Positions 35,455 to 42,432 of a DNA stretch of 42,432 nucleotides are shown here, in pieces (the stretch's first letter is position 1; each line of letters begins with the position of its first letter). This DNA is from an uncultured Bacteroidota bacterium. GTDB lineage: Bacteria; Bacteroidota; Bacteroidia; Chitinophagales; Chitinophagaceae. The notes beneath the pieces are model-generated. The model made no database searches and was not told the origin of the DNA. It saw only the letters and a list, made by a program, of their open reading frames with translations. Location of the stretch: positions 1 through 42,432 of the forward strand of contig CAIYKV010000003.1 in assembly GCA_903926855.1 (NCBI GenBank), read 5' to 3'. Made by a program: the position numbers and the translations under genes.

Positions 35455-37293
35455 CTATTTGAGGTTCAATTGAATCTGCAACTCCTCAAACTGCTTATCA
35501 TCAATCGTACTCGGCGCATCCAGCATTACATCCCTTCCGCTATTATTTTTAGGGAAAGCAATAAAATCGCGGATACTTTCACTACCACCCAGTATTGAGC
35601 AAAGTCTGTCAAACCCAAATGCGATACCACCATGCGGAGGCGCACCATATTCAAAAGCTCCCAATAAGAACCCGAATTTATGTAAAGCCTCTTCCTCACT
35701 CATACCCAAAGCCGCAAACATTTTCTCCTGTAGTTCTCTTTGATAGATACGAATAGAACCACCCCCAATTTCATTTCCATTCAATACCATATCATAGGCA
35801 TTTGCCTTAATATTGGCATAAGGATGTTCCAGGTATTTATCTGCCTGTTCAATCAAAGGATTATTGTTGATCATTACTGCAATATGATCAGGTTTCGGAG
35901 AAGTAAACGGATGGTGACGGGCCACCCAACGGTTATCATCCTCTGTATATTCAAATAATGGGAAATCCAATACCCATAATAATTTGAACTCATTCTCTTT
36001 TCTCAGTCCCAGTCTCTTACCCATTTCCAAACGTAACTCACTGGCTGCTTTACGGGTTCTTTCTTCGCGTCCGGCTAATATGAATACAAGGTCGCCTGCC
36101 TGCGCATCTGCCTTATCCGCAATCCCCTTTAATTTGTCTTCGGTAAAAAATTTGTCCACGCTGCTTTTGTAGCTACCATCCGCACTGCATTTGATATACA
36201 CCATTCCCTGCATACCAATCTGCGGACGTTTTACCCATTCTGTTAATTCATCAATCTGTTTGCGAGTATATTCACTGCAACCTGAAACAGCAATCGCCAC
36301 AACTGTTTCTGCATTATCAAATACAGAAAATCCACAATCGCCTATACCGATCAATGAACTTTGTAAATGCGCTATTTTATTCGGAAAACTGTGTAAAGGA
36401 AATTTCAGGTTGGCCAGTTTCATTCCAAAACGGATATCGGGTTTGTCATTTCCATACTGCCACATGGCTTCTTCCCAACTCATTCTTTCTATATACTCAG
36501 TATAGTCAATCCCCTTTACATCTTTAAAAATCCGTTTGATCAGGTTCTCAAACATCAACAGAATATCTTCCTGTTCTACAAACGACATCTCGCAATCAAT
36601 CTGGGTAAATTCCGGCTGTCTGTCAGCACGCAGATCCTCATCCCGAAAACATTTTACAATCTGGTAATAGCGATCATAGCCACTTACCATCAATAATTGT
36701 TTAAAAGTTTGGGGAGATTGTGGTAGTGCATAAAACTGACCAGCATTCATTCTGGAAGGCACTACAAAATCCCTCGCACCTTCCGGTGTTGATTTAATCA
36801 GGAAAGGCGTTTCAATATCCATGAACTGGTTCTCATGTAAATAATTTCTGGCAGACCTGTTTACAGCATATCGTAATTCCAGGTTTTTCTTTACCGCATT
36901 TCTGCGCAGATCCAGGAAACGATATTTCATTCTCAAATCATCACCTCCATCGGTATCGTCCTGTATGGTAAAAGGAGGGACTGCAGATTTATTGAGAATC
37001 TTATAAGAACTAACTGCGATTTCAATATCGCCGGTGCTGATATTCGGGTTTTTATTACTTCTTTCTGAAACAATTCCCGTGGCCTGAATGACAAATTCCC
37101 TGCCCAATGGAGCTGCGTCCAGTTCAGCATTCAGGTTTTCTCCAAATAATAATTGGGTAATGCCATAACGGTCCCTCAAGTCAACAAATGTAATAGCCCC
37201 GAATTTACGGATGGTTTGTACCCATCCCGCTAAGGTTACTTGTTTTGTAATGTCACCAATTTTCAATTCTCCACAGGTGTGCGAACGATACAT
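35455..37293 (-). CDS. aspS: Aspartate--tRNA ligase
   Basis: Class II aminoacyl-tRNA synthetase that charges tRNA-Asp. The internal ATG ([14 protein letters not shown]) gives 612 residues, normal for the bacterial type. The ORF track's extra 31 codons cover a perfect -7 promoter box. The N-terminal OB-fold anticodon domain ([23 protein letters not shown]) is followed by motif 2, [16 protein letters not shown], a bacterial GAD insertion domain in the middle, and motif 3, [35 protein letters not shown] is typical. Whether it also charges tRNA-Asn cannot be told here; no gatCAB genes are in the window. Confidence 0.97.
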   Translation of the reverse strand: MYRSHTCGELKIGDITKQVTLAGWVQTIRKFGAITFVDLRDRYGITQLLFGENLNAELDAAPLGREFVIQATGIVSERSNKNPNISTGDIEIAVSSYKILNKSAVPPFTIQDDTDGGDDLRMKYRFLDLRRNAVKKNLELRYAVNRSARNYLHENQFMDIETPFLIKSTPEGARDFVVPSRMNAGQFYALPQSPQTFKQLLMVSGYDRYYQIVKCFRDEDLRADRQPEFTQIDCEMSFVEQEDILLMFENLIKRIFKDVKGIDYTEYIERMSWEEAMWQYGNDKPDIRFGMKLANLKFPLHSFPNKIAHLQSSLIGIGDCGFSVFDNAETVVAIAVSGCSEYTRKQIDELTEWVKRPQIGMQGMVYIKCSADGSYKSSVDKFFTEDKLKGIADKADAQAGDLVFILAGREERTRKAASELRLEMGKRLGLRKENEFKLLWVLDFPLFEYTEDDNRWVARHHPFTSPKPDHIAVMINNNPLIEQADKYLEHPYANIKANAYDMVLNGNEIGGGSIRIYQRELQEKMFAALGMSEEEALHKFGFLLGAFEYGAPPHGGIAFGFDRLCSILGGSESIRDFIAFPKNNSGRDVMLDAPSTIDDKQFEELQIQLNLK

Positions 37294-37363
37294 ACGATTT
37301 CTGATTGTAAATGTGAATCTGGAACACCCTTCATCAGTTTCTGGATGGTTTATGTTCCGGCGG

Positions 37364-37371
37364 CAAATATA
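37364..37371 (-). promoter_or_regulatory. Bacteroidetes -7 box for aspS
   Basis: On the minus strand TATATTTG matches TAnnTTTG exactly and predicts a leader of about 68 bases before the aspS ATG at 37293. No TTTG is found at the usual -33 distance. Its position inside the ORF-track extension supports the internal start. Confidence 0.4.
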
Positions 37372-37456
37372 AATGAATTGGCCCAAGCGGCTTTATTTGG
37401 ATCATTTTCGCATGGAAAAGGGCGAAAAACTCTGAATTTGGTTCATATTTGTATCT

Positions 37457-38599
37457 ATGACGAATCAGCCGGTTTCTAAAAAAGCCAACCGAATAGCGGT
37501 TGCCTGCTTTTTTTTCATTGCCGGAATCAGTTTTGCCAGCTGGGCAAGCCGTATCCCGGATATCAAAGCGAAACTACATTTAAGTGATGCAGCTTTGGGG
37601 GGCGTTTTATTTGCATTACCAGTGGGTTCTATGATCAGTTTACCCCTTTCAGGCTGGTTAGTAGCAAAATATGGCAGTAAACGCATGGTTACCATTGCTG
37701 TTACCTGTTATCCGCTCATTCTGATACTAATTGGCACTACCATAAGTATCTGGCAATTGGTTTCCGTATTATTAGTATTTGGATTATTTGGCAACCTCTG
37801 TAATATATCGGTAAATACGCAGGCTATAGGCGTGCAGGTATCATACGGTCGTTCTATCATGGCCACATTTCACGGCATTTGGAGTATGGCGGGTTTTACG
37901 GGTGCAGCTATTGGTACATTCCTGGTATCCAAAGACATCTCACCTGTATATCATTTTGCGATTATCTGGCTTGCCTGTCTTATTTTATTATTATCTGTTC
38001 AACGGTTTGCACTCGCAAAAGATCATGGACATGCGAGTCAACAGGTTTTTGTTAGACCAGATAATTCCTTAATGAAACTTGGACTGATCGCATTCAGCTG
38101 CATGGTATGCGAAGGAACCATGTTCGATTGGAGTGGGGTTTATTTCCAAAAAGTAGTCGTTGCGCCCAAAGAACTGATAACTCTTGGCTATGCTGCTTTT
38201 ATGGCAACCATGGCAAGTGGTAGGTTTATCGGAGACTTTATAGTTACCAGGTTCGGTAGCCGTAAAGTATTGGAAGGAAGTGGTATACTTATCACAACCG
38301 GATTATTGATATCTGTACTGTTTCCAACCATTATACTAGCCACAATCGGTTTTTTACTGGTTGGTTTTGGCGTATCCTCAGTAATCCCACTTGTTTATAG
38401 TGCAGCAGGAAAATCCAAAACCATGTCGCCCGGAATGGCCCTTGCAGCCGTATCCACTATCGGTTTTCTCGGATTCCTACTAGGCCCCCCATTAATCGGC
38501 CTGATCGCCCAGGCCTTCAGCCTCCGCTGGTCATTTTCCCTTATAGCGGTTTTAGGATTTGGGACTAGTTTGTTAGCGGCGAGAGTAAAAACTTTTTAA
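37457..38599 (+). CDS. MFS transporter
   Basis: 380-residue major facilitator with about 12 membrane helices. The start FFIAGISFASWASRIPDIKAKLHLSDAALGGVLFALPVGS resembles the YbjJ-like group of MFS proteins. The loop 2-3 motif is GWLVAKYGSKRM and the mid-protein repeat is GDFIVTRFGSRKVLEGSG. Inner-membrane transporter; substrate unknown, possibly a drug or small metabolite exporter. It is divergent from aspS, and its stop codon overlaps the first copy of a TTTGAAAA direct repeat that leads into a 27-bp inverted repeat. Confidence 0.88.
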   Translation: MTNQPVSKKANRIAVACFFFIAGISFASWASRIPDIKAKLHLSDAALGGVLFALPVGSMISLPLSGWLVAKYGSKRMVTIAVTCYPLILILIGTTISIWQLVSVLLVFGLFGNLCNISVNTQAIGVQVSYGRSIMATFHGIWSMAGFTGAAIGTFLVSKDISPVYHFAIIWLACLILLLSVQRFALAKDHGHASQQVFVRPDNSLMKLGLIAFSCMVCEGTMFDWSGVYFQKVVVAPKELITLGYAAFMATMASGRFIGDFIVTRFGSRKVLEGSGILITTGLLISVLFPTIILATIGFLLVGFGVSSVIPLVYSAAGKSKTMSPGMALAAVSTIGFLGFLLGPPLIGLIAQAFSLRWSFSLIAVLGFGTSLLAARVKTF

Positions 38600-38605
38600 T
38601 TTGAA

Positions 38606-38732
38606 AATTTGAAAATGTGGCAATTTGAAAATGAAAAAATGGGGTATGATTTCTATATTAGTATCACTTCATTTCTAATATGAAACACTGACAAAAAATT
38701 TTCAAATTTTCAAATTGCCACATTTTCAAATT
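38606..38732. repeat. 27-bp perfect inverted repeat with 73-base spacer
   Basis: AATTTGAAAATGTGGCAATT (continuing GAAAAT) and its exact 27-base complement at 38706-38732. The arms are built from TTTGAAAA units, and an extra unit precedes the left arm and follows inside the right one. The right arm ends within the TAA of the leftward ATP-grasp gene, and the extra unit to the left overlaps the TAA of the MFS gene. It could fold into a long hairpin and act as a bidirectional terminator. Similar sequences occur as dispersed repeats in Bacteroidetes as far as I recall. Confidence 0.85.
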
Positions 38733-39861
38733 AAATAATTACATGTGGCACAAACCTGCTCACATTATCAGTAATTAAACTATCTGATTCTCTAATACCC
38801 ATGCCTGCCGGTTGTTGCCCGATTACCCAGCTGCCGATTACAGGATAATGATTAGAGTAATTGGGAAGGGTAAATAGATCCTGGTAGATATATCCTTCTG
38901 CTCCATAACTTCCTTCTGTTTTCTGGAGAGAAATATTTTTCATGACCATATCAATATTGGCACCTTCTCGGGAGAGGATGGGTTTCTTGACATAGTCGGT
39001 TAATTTACCTTCTTCAAAATACGCAGGTAATAGATAAGGACAATCCGGGAATAATTTCCATAGTATGGGTAAGATGGCTTTATTGGATAAGATGATTTTC
39101 CAGGCAGGTTCTATCCAAAAAGCCTGGTTAACATCATTCGGAATATTTTTTCCAAAATCATCATTTACCAGCCATTCCCAGGGATAGAGTTTGAAAATAT
39201 TTTTTACAGGTTGATCTTCCAGATCAAGAAACTGGTTATTGGCCGAATCCCAACCAATATCATCTATAAACAGGAGTTTTGTTTCAAGTCCTGCCTGTAT
39301 AGCGCAATCCCGCATATACTCGGTATTGGTAAGGTCTTCCAACGTTTCTTTCAGGCAACTAAAATGAACCGCGCCTGCATGTAAGTAATTCTGTAAGTAT
39401 TTCCAATAAGCAATCAGTTTTTCATGAATACTATTGAATTGATCCTTTGTGTTATCAAAATCCTGTAACCAGAACCATTGTACAATGCCCGCTTCATATA
39501 GACTGGTAGGGGTGTCGGCGTTGAATTCCAGAAGTTTTACCTGCCCGTTTTTATAACAGAGATCAAATCGCCCATAAATAGCCGGGTGATCATTGTTCCA
39601 GCTATTTTCTATTTGTGGTATTACCCATTCAGGGATACCAAATTTGGAATACAGGTTATTATCAATTACATGCTGAACAGCCCCCAGACAAAGATCCCAG
39701 AGTTCGGCGGTGGCTTTTTCAATAAACAGAATTTCCTTCATTTCCATTTCATAATAAACAGACTCATCCCAATACGGAACGGTTGTGGTATGAAATCCAA
39801 AACCCAAAGCTTCTACTGCCGATTGCCAGTTATTCCTGGGGGCAGTGGTTATTCTTTTCAT
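38731..39861 (-). CDS. Glutathionylspermidine synthase family ATP-grasp protein (YgiC-like)
   Basis: 376 residues. It resembles the C-terminal amide-forming domain of glutathionylspermidine synthase and its E. coli relatives YgiC/YjfC: YWDESVYYEMEMKEI, RFDLCYKNGQVKLLEFNADTPTSLYEAGIVQW, KPILSREGANIDMV and a final GSWVIGQQPAGMGIRESD. The Lys, Arg and Glu residues in these blocks are the ATP-grasp ligands. It lacks the amidase domain, so by family knowledge it is a peptide-amine ligase of unknown substrate. The upstream neighbour on the same strand, 50 bases away, is a Gly/Tyr-rich lipoprotein, similar in character to the YgiB partner of YgiC. Its stop codon lies in a repeat arm. Confidence 0.9.
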   Translation of the reverse strand: MKRITTAPRNNWQSAVEALGFGFHTTTVPYWDESVYYEMEMKEILFIEKATAELWDLCLGAVQHVIDNNLYSKFGIPEWVIPQIENSWNNDHPAIYGRFDLCYKNGQVKLLEFNADTPTSLYEAGIVQWFWLQDFDNTKDQFNSIHEKLIAYWKYLQNYLHAGAVHFSCLKETLEDLTNTEYMRDCAIQAGLETKLLFIDDIGWDSANNQFLDLEDQPVKNIFKLYPWEWLVNDDFGKNIPNDVNQAFWIEPAWKIILSNKAILPILWKLFPDCPYLLPAYFEEGKLTDYVKKPILSREGANIDMVMKNISLQKTEGSYGAEGYIYQDLFTLPNYSNHYPVIGSWVIGQQPAGMGIRESDSLITDNVSRFVPHVII

Positions 39862-39911
39862 GCGATACTTTCATTAAGACATCAATTAAATAATAGGGGA
39901 ACTTAGTGTAT

Positions 39912-40256
39912 CTAACTGCTTACGCTAAAACCACTTCTTCCGAATCCGCCACGACTCACCGCCGTTTTGAATCCATTGGTACCCAGGTTTGAGAAAGCAC
40001 TGATTCCACCCGAATAGTATCCGGCTCTTTGGTAACCGCCATTATAATAATTACCATAGGGTCTGAAAGCATAGTACCAGAGAAGGGCATTACCCATGCC
40101 GCCGCCACCATAATAATGATGAACCGTTGTATATGGTGCAGTGGTATCACTTCTTAAGTGTACCTGGTTATTTTCTTCCCAATCTTTTTTCGGTGTATTA
40201 CAGGCAGCCAACGCTGCGGTGATTAATACCAGTTCAATATATTTGGATTTTTTCAT
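39912..40256 (-). CDS. Gly/Tyr-rich putative lipoprotein
   Basis: 114 residues. The N-terminus MKKSKYIELVLITAALAAC is a lipoprotein signal with lipobox LAAC (Cys 19). The mature part is low complexity, rich in Gly, Tyr and Ser: VHHYYGGGGMGNALLWYYAF, RPYGNYYNGGYQRAGYYSGG and SRGGFGRSGFSVSS. It resembles the tail of E. coli YgiB-type (DUF1190) lipoproteins in composition and in lying just upstream of a glutathionylspermidine synthase-like gene. That is resemblance of character and context, not a proven family match. Probably membrane-anchored in the periplasm. Co-transcribed with both neighbours. Confidence 0.72.
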   Translation of the reverse strand: MKKSKYIELVLITAALAACNTPKKDWEENNQVHLRSDTTAPYTTVHHYYGGGGMGNALLWYYAFRPYGNYYNGGYQRAGYYSGGISAFSNLGTNGFKTAVSRGGFGRSGFSVSS

Positions 40257-40268
40257 CTGTTCTGTGTT

Positions 40269-40598
40269 TTACTTTACTGTGATAAAAATCTCATAATCTT
40301 TTTTCACATGCACATTTTTGGTATCTCCATCTGCATTTTCTGCAGTTGCATTTATTTTTCCCAGAGAGGGTAATGTATCTCTGTAAAAAATAGTTTTTAC
40401 TTCATGGTTATCAGCCCAAACTTTATGCGATGTGATTAATACATCGTGCAGACTATCCAGGTGTTCAACCTGAACAGCTGTTTCAATCGATCCTGATTTA
40501 TTGACTGTTTGTGTAATGTCTTCATTCTGCTTGTCTTCGCAGGAAAAAAGAAAAAATAAAGCGGCGGCTCCCAGTATCGCTAAAACGATAGGTTTCAT
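40269..40598 (-). CDS. Small putative lipoprotein
   Basis: 109 residues from the second of two possible ATGs (the ORF track starts four codons earlier at 40610). MKPIVLAILGAAALFFLFSCEDK is a lipoprotein signal peptide, with lipobox LFSC. The mature part is acidic to neutral and contains YRDTLPSLGKINATAENADGDTKNVHVKKDYEIFITVK, suggesting a short beta-rich domain. Not recognised. The stop is 12 bases from the Gly/Tyr-rich lipoprotein start, so it heads a three-gene operon with that protein and the YgiC-like ligase. Confidence 0.7.
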   Translation of the reverse strand: MKPIVLAILGAAALFFLFSCEDKQNEDITQTVNKSGSIETAVQVEHLDSLHDVLITSHKVWADNHEVKTIFYRDTLPSLGKINATAENADGDTKNVHVKKDYEIFITVK

Positions 40599-40719
40599 GT
40601 GTATATTCATAAATAGGTAATTTCAAAATGGTTAATACGGTTCCGTTGCCGCTTATTTGCGGATGACTGAAAGATAAATATTATCGTGAATGTAATCAGA
40701 ATACCCGAAGGTAATTTCA

Positions 40720-40905
40720 GTGATCACGATTAACGGAAAATATCTTTATCTGAATGTTTACGGAACAAAAGGGTTAAAAGCCCGGTGGTTTAATATGCTG
40801 GCGAAAACGAAAGAGCAGGTAGTCGAGCAAAAGGTTCATATTACATGGGAGCGAGGCTCCATTTACTTTGATCCCATAAAGATATATCTATCGGCAGCGC
40901 ATTAA
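40720..40905 (+). CDS. Possible small protein, unrecognised
   Basis: 61 codons from a GTG start that has GAAGG a few bases before it. The peptide (NGKYLYLNVYGTKGLKARWF, HITWERGSIYFDPIKIYLS) is Tyr- and Lys-rich without signal or membrane segment. It lies alone on the plus strand between leftward genes and has no recognised family. It could be chance; no better coding candidate exists in this gap. Confidence 0.3.
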   Translation: MITINGKYLYLNVYGTKGLKARWFNMLAKTKEQVVEQKVHITWERGSIYFDPIKIYLSAAH

Positions 40906-40997
40906 AAAGGCGAACAGGGTTAAACGGGACTTGCGGTTTCACAAGTGGTAAAAGCTATCTGATGAGCGGTAAAATCAAGAATTTTTGCGATCTTTTG

Positions 40998-41414
40998 CTA
41001 CATGGTTTCAAGTTCGTTCTTATGTAAGGGCTTCCAGTATACATAATAGAAGGCCAGAATCAGTAAACCTATGCCAAAAGGGATAATAGCCAGGTGTTTA
41101 TAGGTATAATGCGTGAACAAAGGCTTTGTATCAAAACCGGCAAATTCACTAATCATCCAATAGGAGTTGGCACTGATCCAGATGGTTATTGCAACATTGT
41201 GGCATAGTTCAGAAACAAATTGTCGGGTTCTCCAGGCTATTACAATTGAAATAATCAGTGTAGGAAAAATCATGGCAATACCCAATGGTCGCCAAACCAT
41301 ACACCAGGAGATATCCTTAAGCAACCAGAAAACAATATGTAGATTTTCCATTTTACGGTAACTAAGCGGAATGCTATAAGCCGTTTCTGAAGGGGCGGTT
41401 GGTTTTGTGGCCAT
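40998..41414 (-). CDS. Small membrane protein, unrecognised
   Basis: 138 residues with four predicted membrane segments: about 28-50 (VFWLLKDISWCMVWRPLGIAM), 48-60 merging into FPTLIISIVIAWR, 70-92 (NVAITIWISANSYWMISEF) and 108-128 (HLAIIPFGIGLLILAFYYVYW). Trp-rich, with no catalytic motif. It follows the DAO-family flavoprotein gene by 60 bases on the same strand and may be in its operon. I do not recognise the family. Confidence 0.7.
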   Translation of the reverse strand: MATKPTAPSETAYSIPLSYRKMENLHIVFWLLKDISWCMVWRPLGIAMIFPTLIISIVIAWRTRQFVSELCHNVAITIWISANSYWMISEFAGFDTKPLFTHYTYKHLAIIPFGIGLLILAFYYVYWKPLHKNELETM

Positions 41415-41474
41415 GATGATGATTTAGTAGCTGGTTAATGTGAGATAATCAACTGACTAAAAATAAGGAAAACA

Positions 41475-42432
41475 CTATTTCCTGCCACTCAAAATTTTGG
41501 AGAACCTCCTTACATCTACCTGGGGTGTTAGCGGGGAACCATTAACCAGGTAATTTGCAAACTCATGCGAGAAATAGGGAGTCAGCGAACAACCCTTAGT
41601 ACCCATTCCGTTAAATATACCTACCGATTCCATTACCGGATGTAATCCTACAAATGGTCGGCGTTCCATATTGGCGGGTCTTTCAGAAGCGATATGGTCC
41701 ACAATTTCATAAGGAAGATTCAACCAGTGATGTAATTGATCTTCTACTTTTTTTCGAAAATCGGGACTGGGTTGTATATCAGTAAAATCCCATTCATAGG
41801 TAGAGCCAATCCAAAACAGATCTTCTTGCCAGGGAACAATATTGATGCCCTGTTTGAAAATATGATTCCTTGGTAATCCGGGTATTTTAGCAATGATCGC
41901 TTGCCCTTTGTTTCTGGCATAAGGCAAGATTTGAAAATAGGGGTTCGAGAAGCCAGCAACACCATCACAAAAAATAATTTTTTTCGCAATGATTTTTTTA
42001 TACATCACCTGCTCATTCGAAATGGTGCAATCTTCCAAATGAAATCTTTCATCGAGCAATAATCCCTTTTCTGATAACTGTTTTCGCCATTTGTTTAGCA
42101 GCGTGTTGATATCGATTAACCAGCAGGGATTAATTTCTCCTATACTAAAATCATAATTAAAGTATTGTTTCCATTGATCCGCATTCTCCGGAAAAAGCAG
42201 GTATTCTTTTTCTATGGGTTGCCTTTCTGCAAAAGCCAATACCATTTGCGGAGTGGGGTGAAAATCCAGGATATTACATTGCTCAACCAAATCCACTCCC
42301 AACTCATTTCCAAAATCCTTATAGGCATTTACTGCAAAAGGCATTACTTTCTCAATCTCCCAAGTTCTCACCATTCTTCTCCCCGTAATCGGATTGATAA
42401 CACCACTGGCTACTTTGGATGAAGAAAATGGC
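41475..42432 (-). CDS. DAO-family FAD-dependent oxidoreductase, N-terminus cut by window edge
   Basis: At least 319 residues. The ORF track starts at an internal ATG (42374), but the frame is open to the window edge and continues the family pattern with SSSKVASGVINPITGRRM, so the gene extends beyond the window and the FAD-binding GxGxxG is outside. The visible part has PEAISVIDLL-unrelated D-amino acid oxidase features: RNHIFKQGINIVPWQEDLFWIGSTYEWDF, ERPANMERRPFVGLHP and a C-terminal FNGMGTKGCSLTPYFSHEFA closing the FAD site. Relatives are FAD-dependent amine oxidases, including MnmC-like domains. The substrate cannot be assigned. Cytoplasmic. Confidence 0.85.
   Translation of the reverse strand, partial: PFSSSKVASGVINPITGRRMVRTWEIEKVMPFAVNAYKDFGNELGVDLVEQCNILDFHPTPQMVLAFAERQPIEKEYLLFPENADQWKQYFNYDFSIGEINPCWLIDINTLLNKWRKQLSEKGLLLDERFHLEDCTISNEQVMYKKIIAKKIIFCDGVAGFSNPYFQILPYARNKGQAIIAKIPGLPRNHIFKQGINIVPWQEDLFWIGSTYEWDFTDIQPSPDFRKKVEDQLHHWLNLPYEIVDHIASERPANMERRPFVGLHPVMESVGIFNGMGTKGCSLTPYFSHEFANYLVNGSPLTPQVDVRRFSKILSGRK

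Noticed and set aside
38598-38733. CRISPR-like or IS-end interpretation of the inverted repeat
   Set aside because: Only two arms and no spacers, transposase or target-site duplication can be seen.

Overview
This window reads as chromosomal DNA of an aerobic, heterotrophic member of the Bacteroidetes, most likely Chitinophagaceae. The lineage call is inference. It rests on house-style features: few Shine-Dalgarno sites, TTTG/TAnnTTTG promoters, secreted Gfo/Idh and sugar-isomerase proteins, YceI and cytochrome neighbours, PadR-HAAS pairs, and a low-to-moderate GC content judged by eye. There are no tRNA or rRNA genes, CRISPR arrays, insertion sequences or phage genes. This is core/household chromosome with a few decayed or repeat-derived elements.

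Left part (1-9.9 kb). katG (catalase-peroxidase) ends at a strong terminator. It is followed by a secreted sugar-phosphate isomerase/epimerase-like protein. A leftward cluster then encodes a di-heme cytochrome c, a membrane-anchored YceI protein and a secreted Gfo/Idh/MocA oxidoreductase. Next come a GH30 glucosylceramidase-like lipoprotein and a broken papain-like gene whose C-terminus is six exact-period 24-residue basic repeats.

Sugar and secreted hydrolase part (9.9-18.2 kb). A FucP-type sugar permease and an SDR dehydrogenase form a probable transport/oxidation pair, followed by a PfkB kinase. After these come two unrecognised secreted proteins, a secreted M28 peptidase with a probable PA-type insert, an ENPP-like phosphodiesterase and a PAP2 phosphatase.

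Methionine part (18.3-21.3 kb). A complete regulated unit can be read on the minus strand: a Bacteroidetes promoter, a SAM-I (S-box) riboswitch with an antiterminator/terminator pair, a cystathionine gamma-synthase-family gene, homoserine dehydrogenase, and a final terminator. Excess SAM should shut off transcription of both enzymes.

Repair and housekeeping part (21.4-30.2 kb). uvrA, an ElaA-like acetyltransferase, a UGM/protoporphyrinogen-oxidase-like flavoprotein, a second secreted M28 peptidase, a secreted MBL-fold protein and rarA.

Peptide-ligase part (30.2-34.2 kb). A leftward operon holds a circularly permuted ATP-grasp protein, an alpha-E protein, a transglutaminase-like protein and a small 4-TM protein. 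This is the conserved but poorly understood COG2308/COG2307/transglutaminase system. Here the ATP-grasp gene has an in-frame TAA inside its conserved N-terminal region.

Right part (34.3-42.4 kb). A PadR-HAAS pair is preceded by a near-perfect promoter that implies a leaderless mRNA. Then come aspS, an MFS transporter, a 27-bp inverted repeat touching two stop codons, a glutathionylspermidine-synthase-like ATP-grasp gene beside a Gly/Tyr-rich lipoprotein (reminiscent of E. coli ygiC/ygiB), a second lipoprotein, a small membrane protein and a DAO-family flavoprotein cut by the window edge.

I did not find a clearly new defence or mobile system. The best leads are the interrupted ATP-grasp gene, the SAM-I attenuator, the repeat-tailed broken peptidase, the leaderless PadR promoter, and the two repeat-like intergenic elements.
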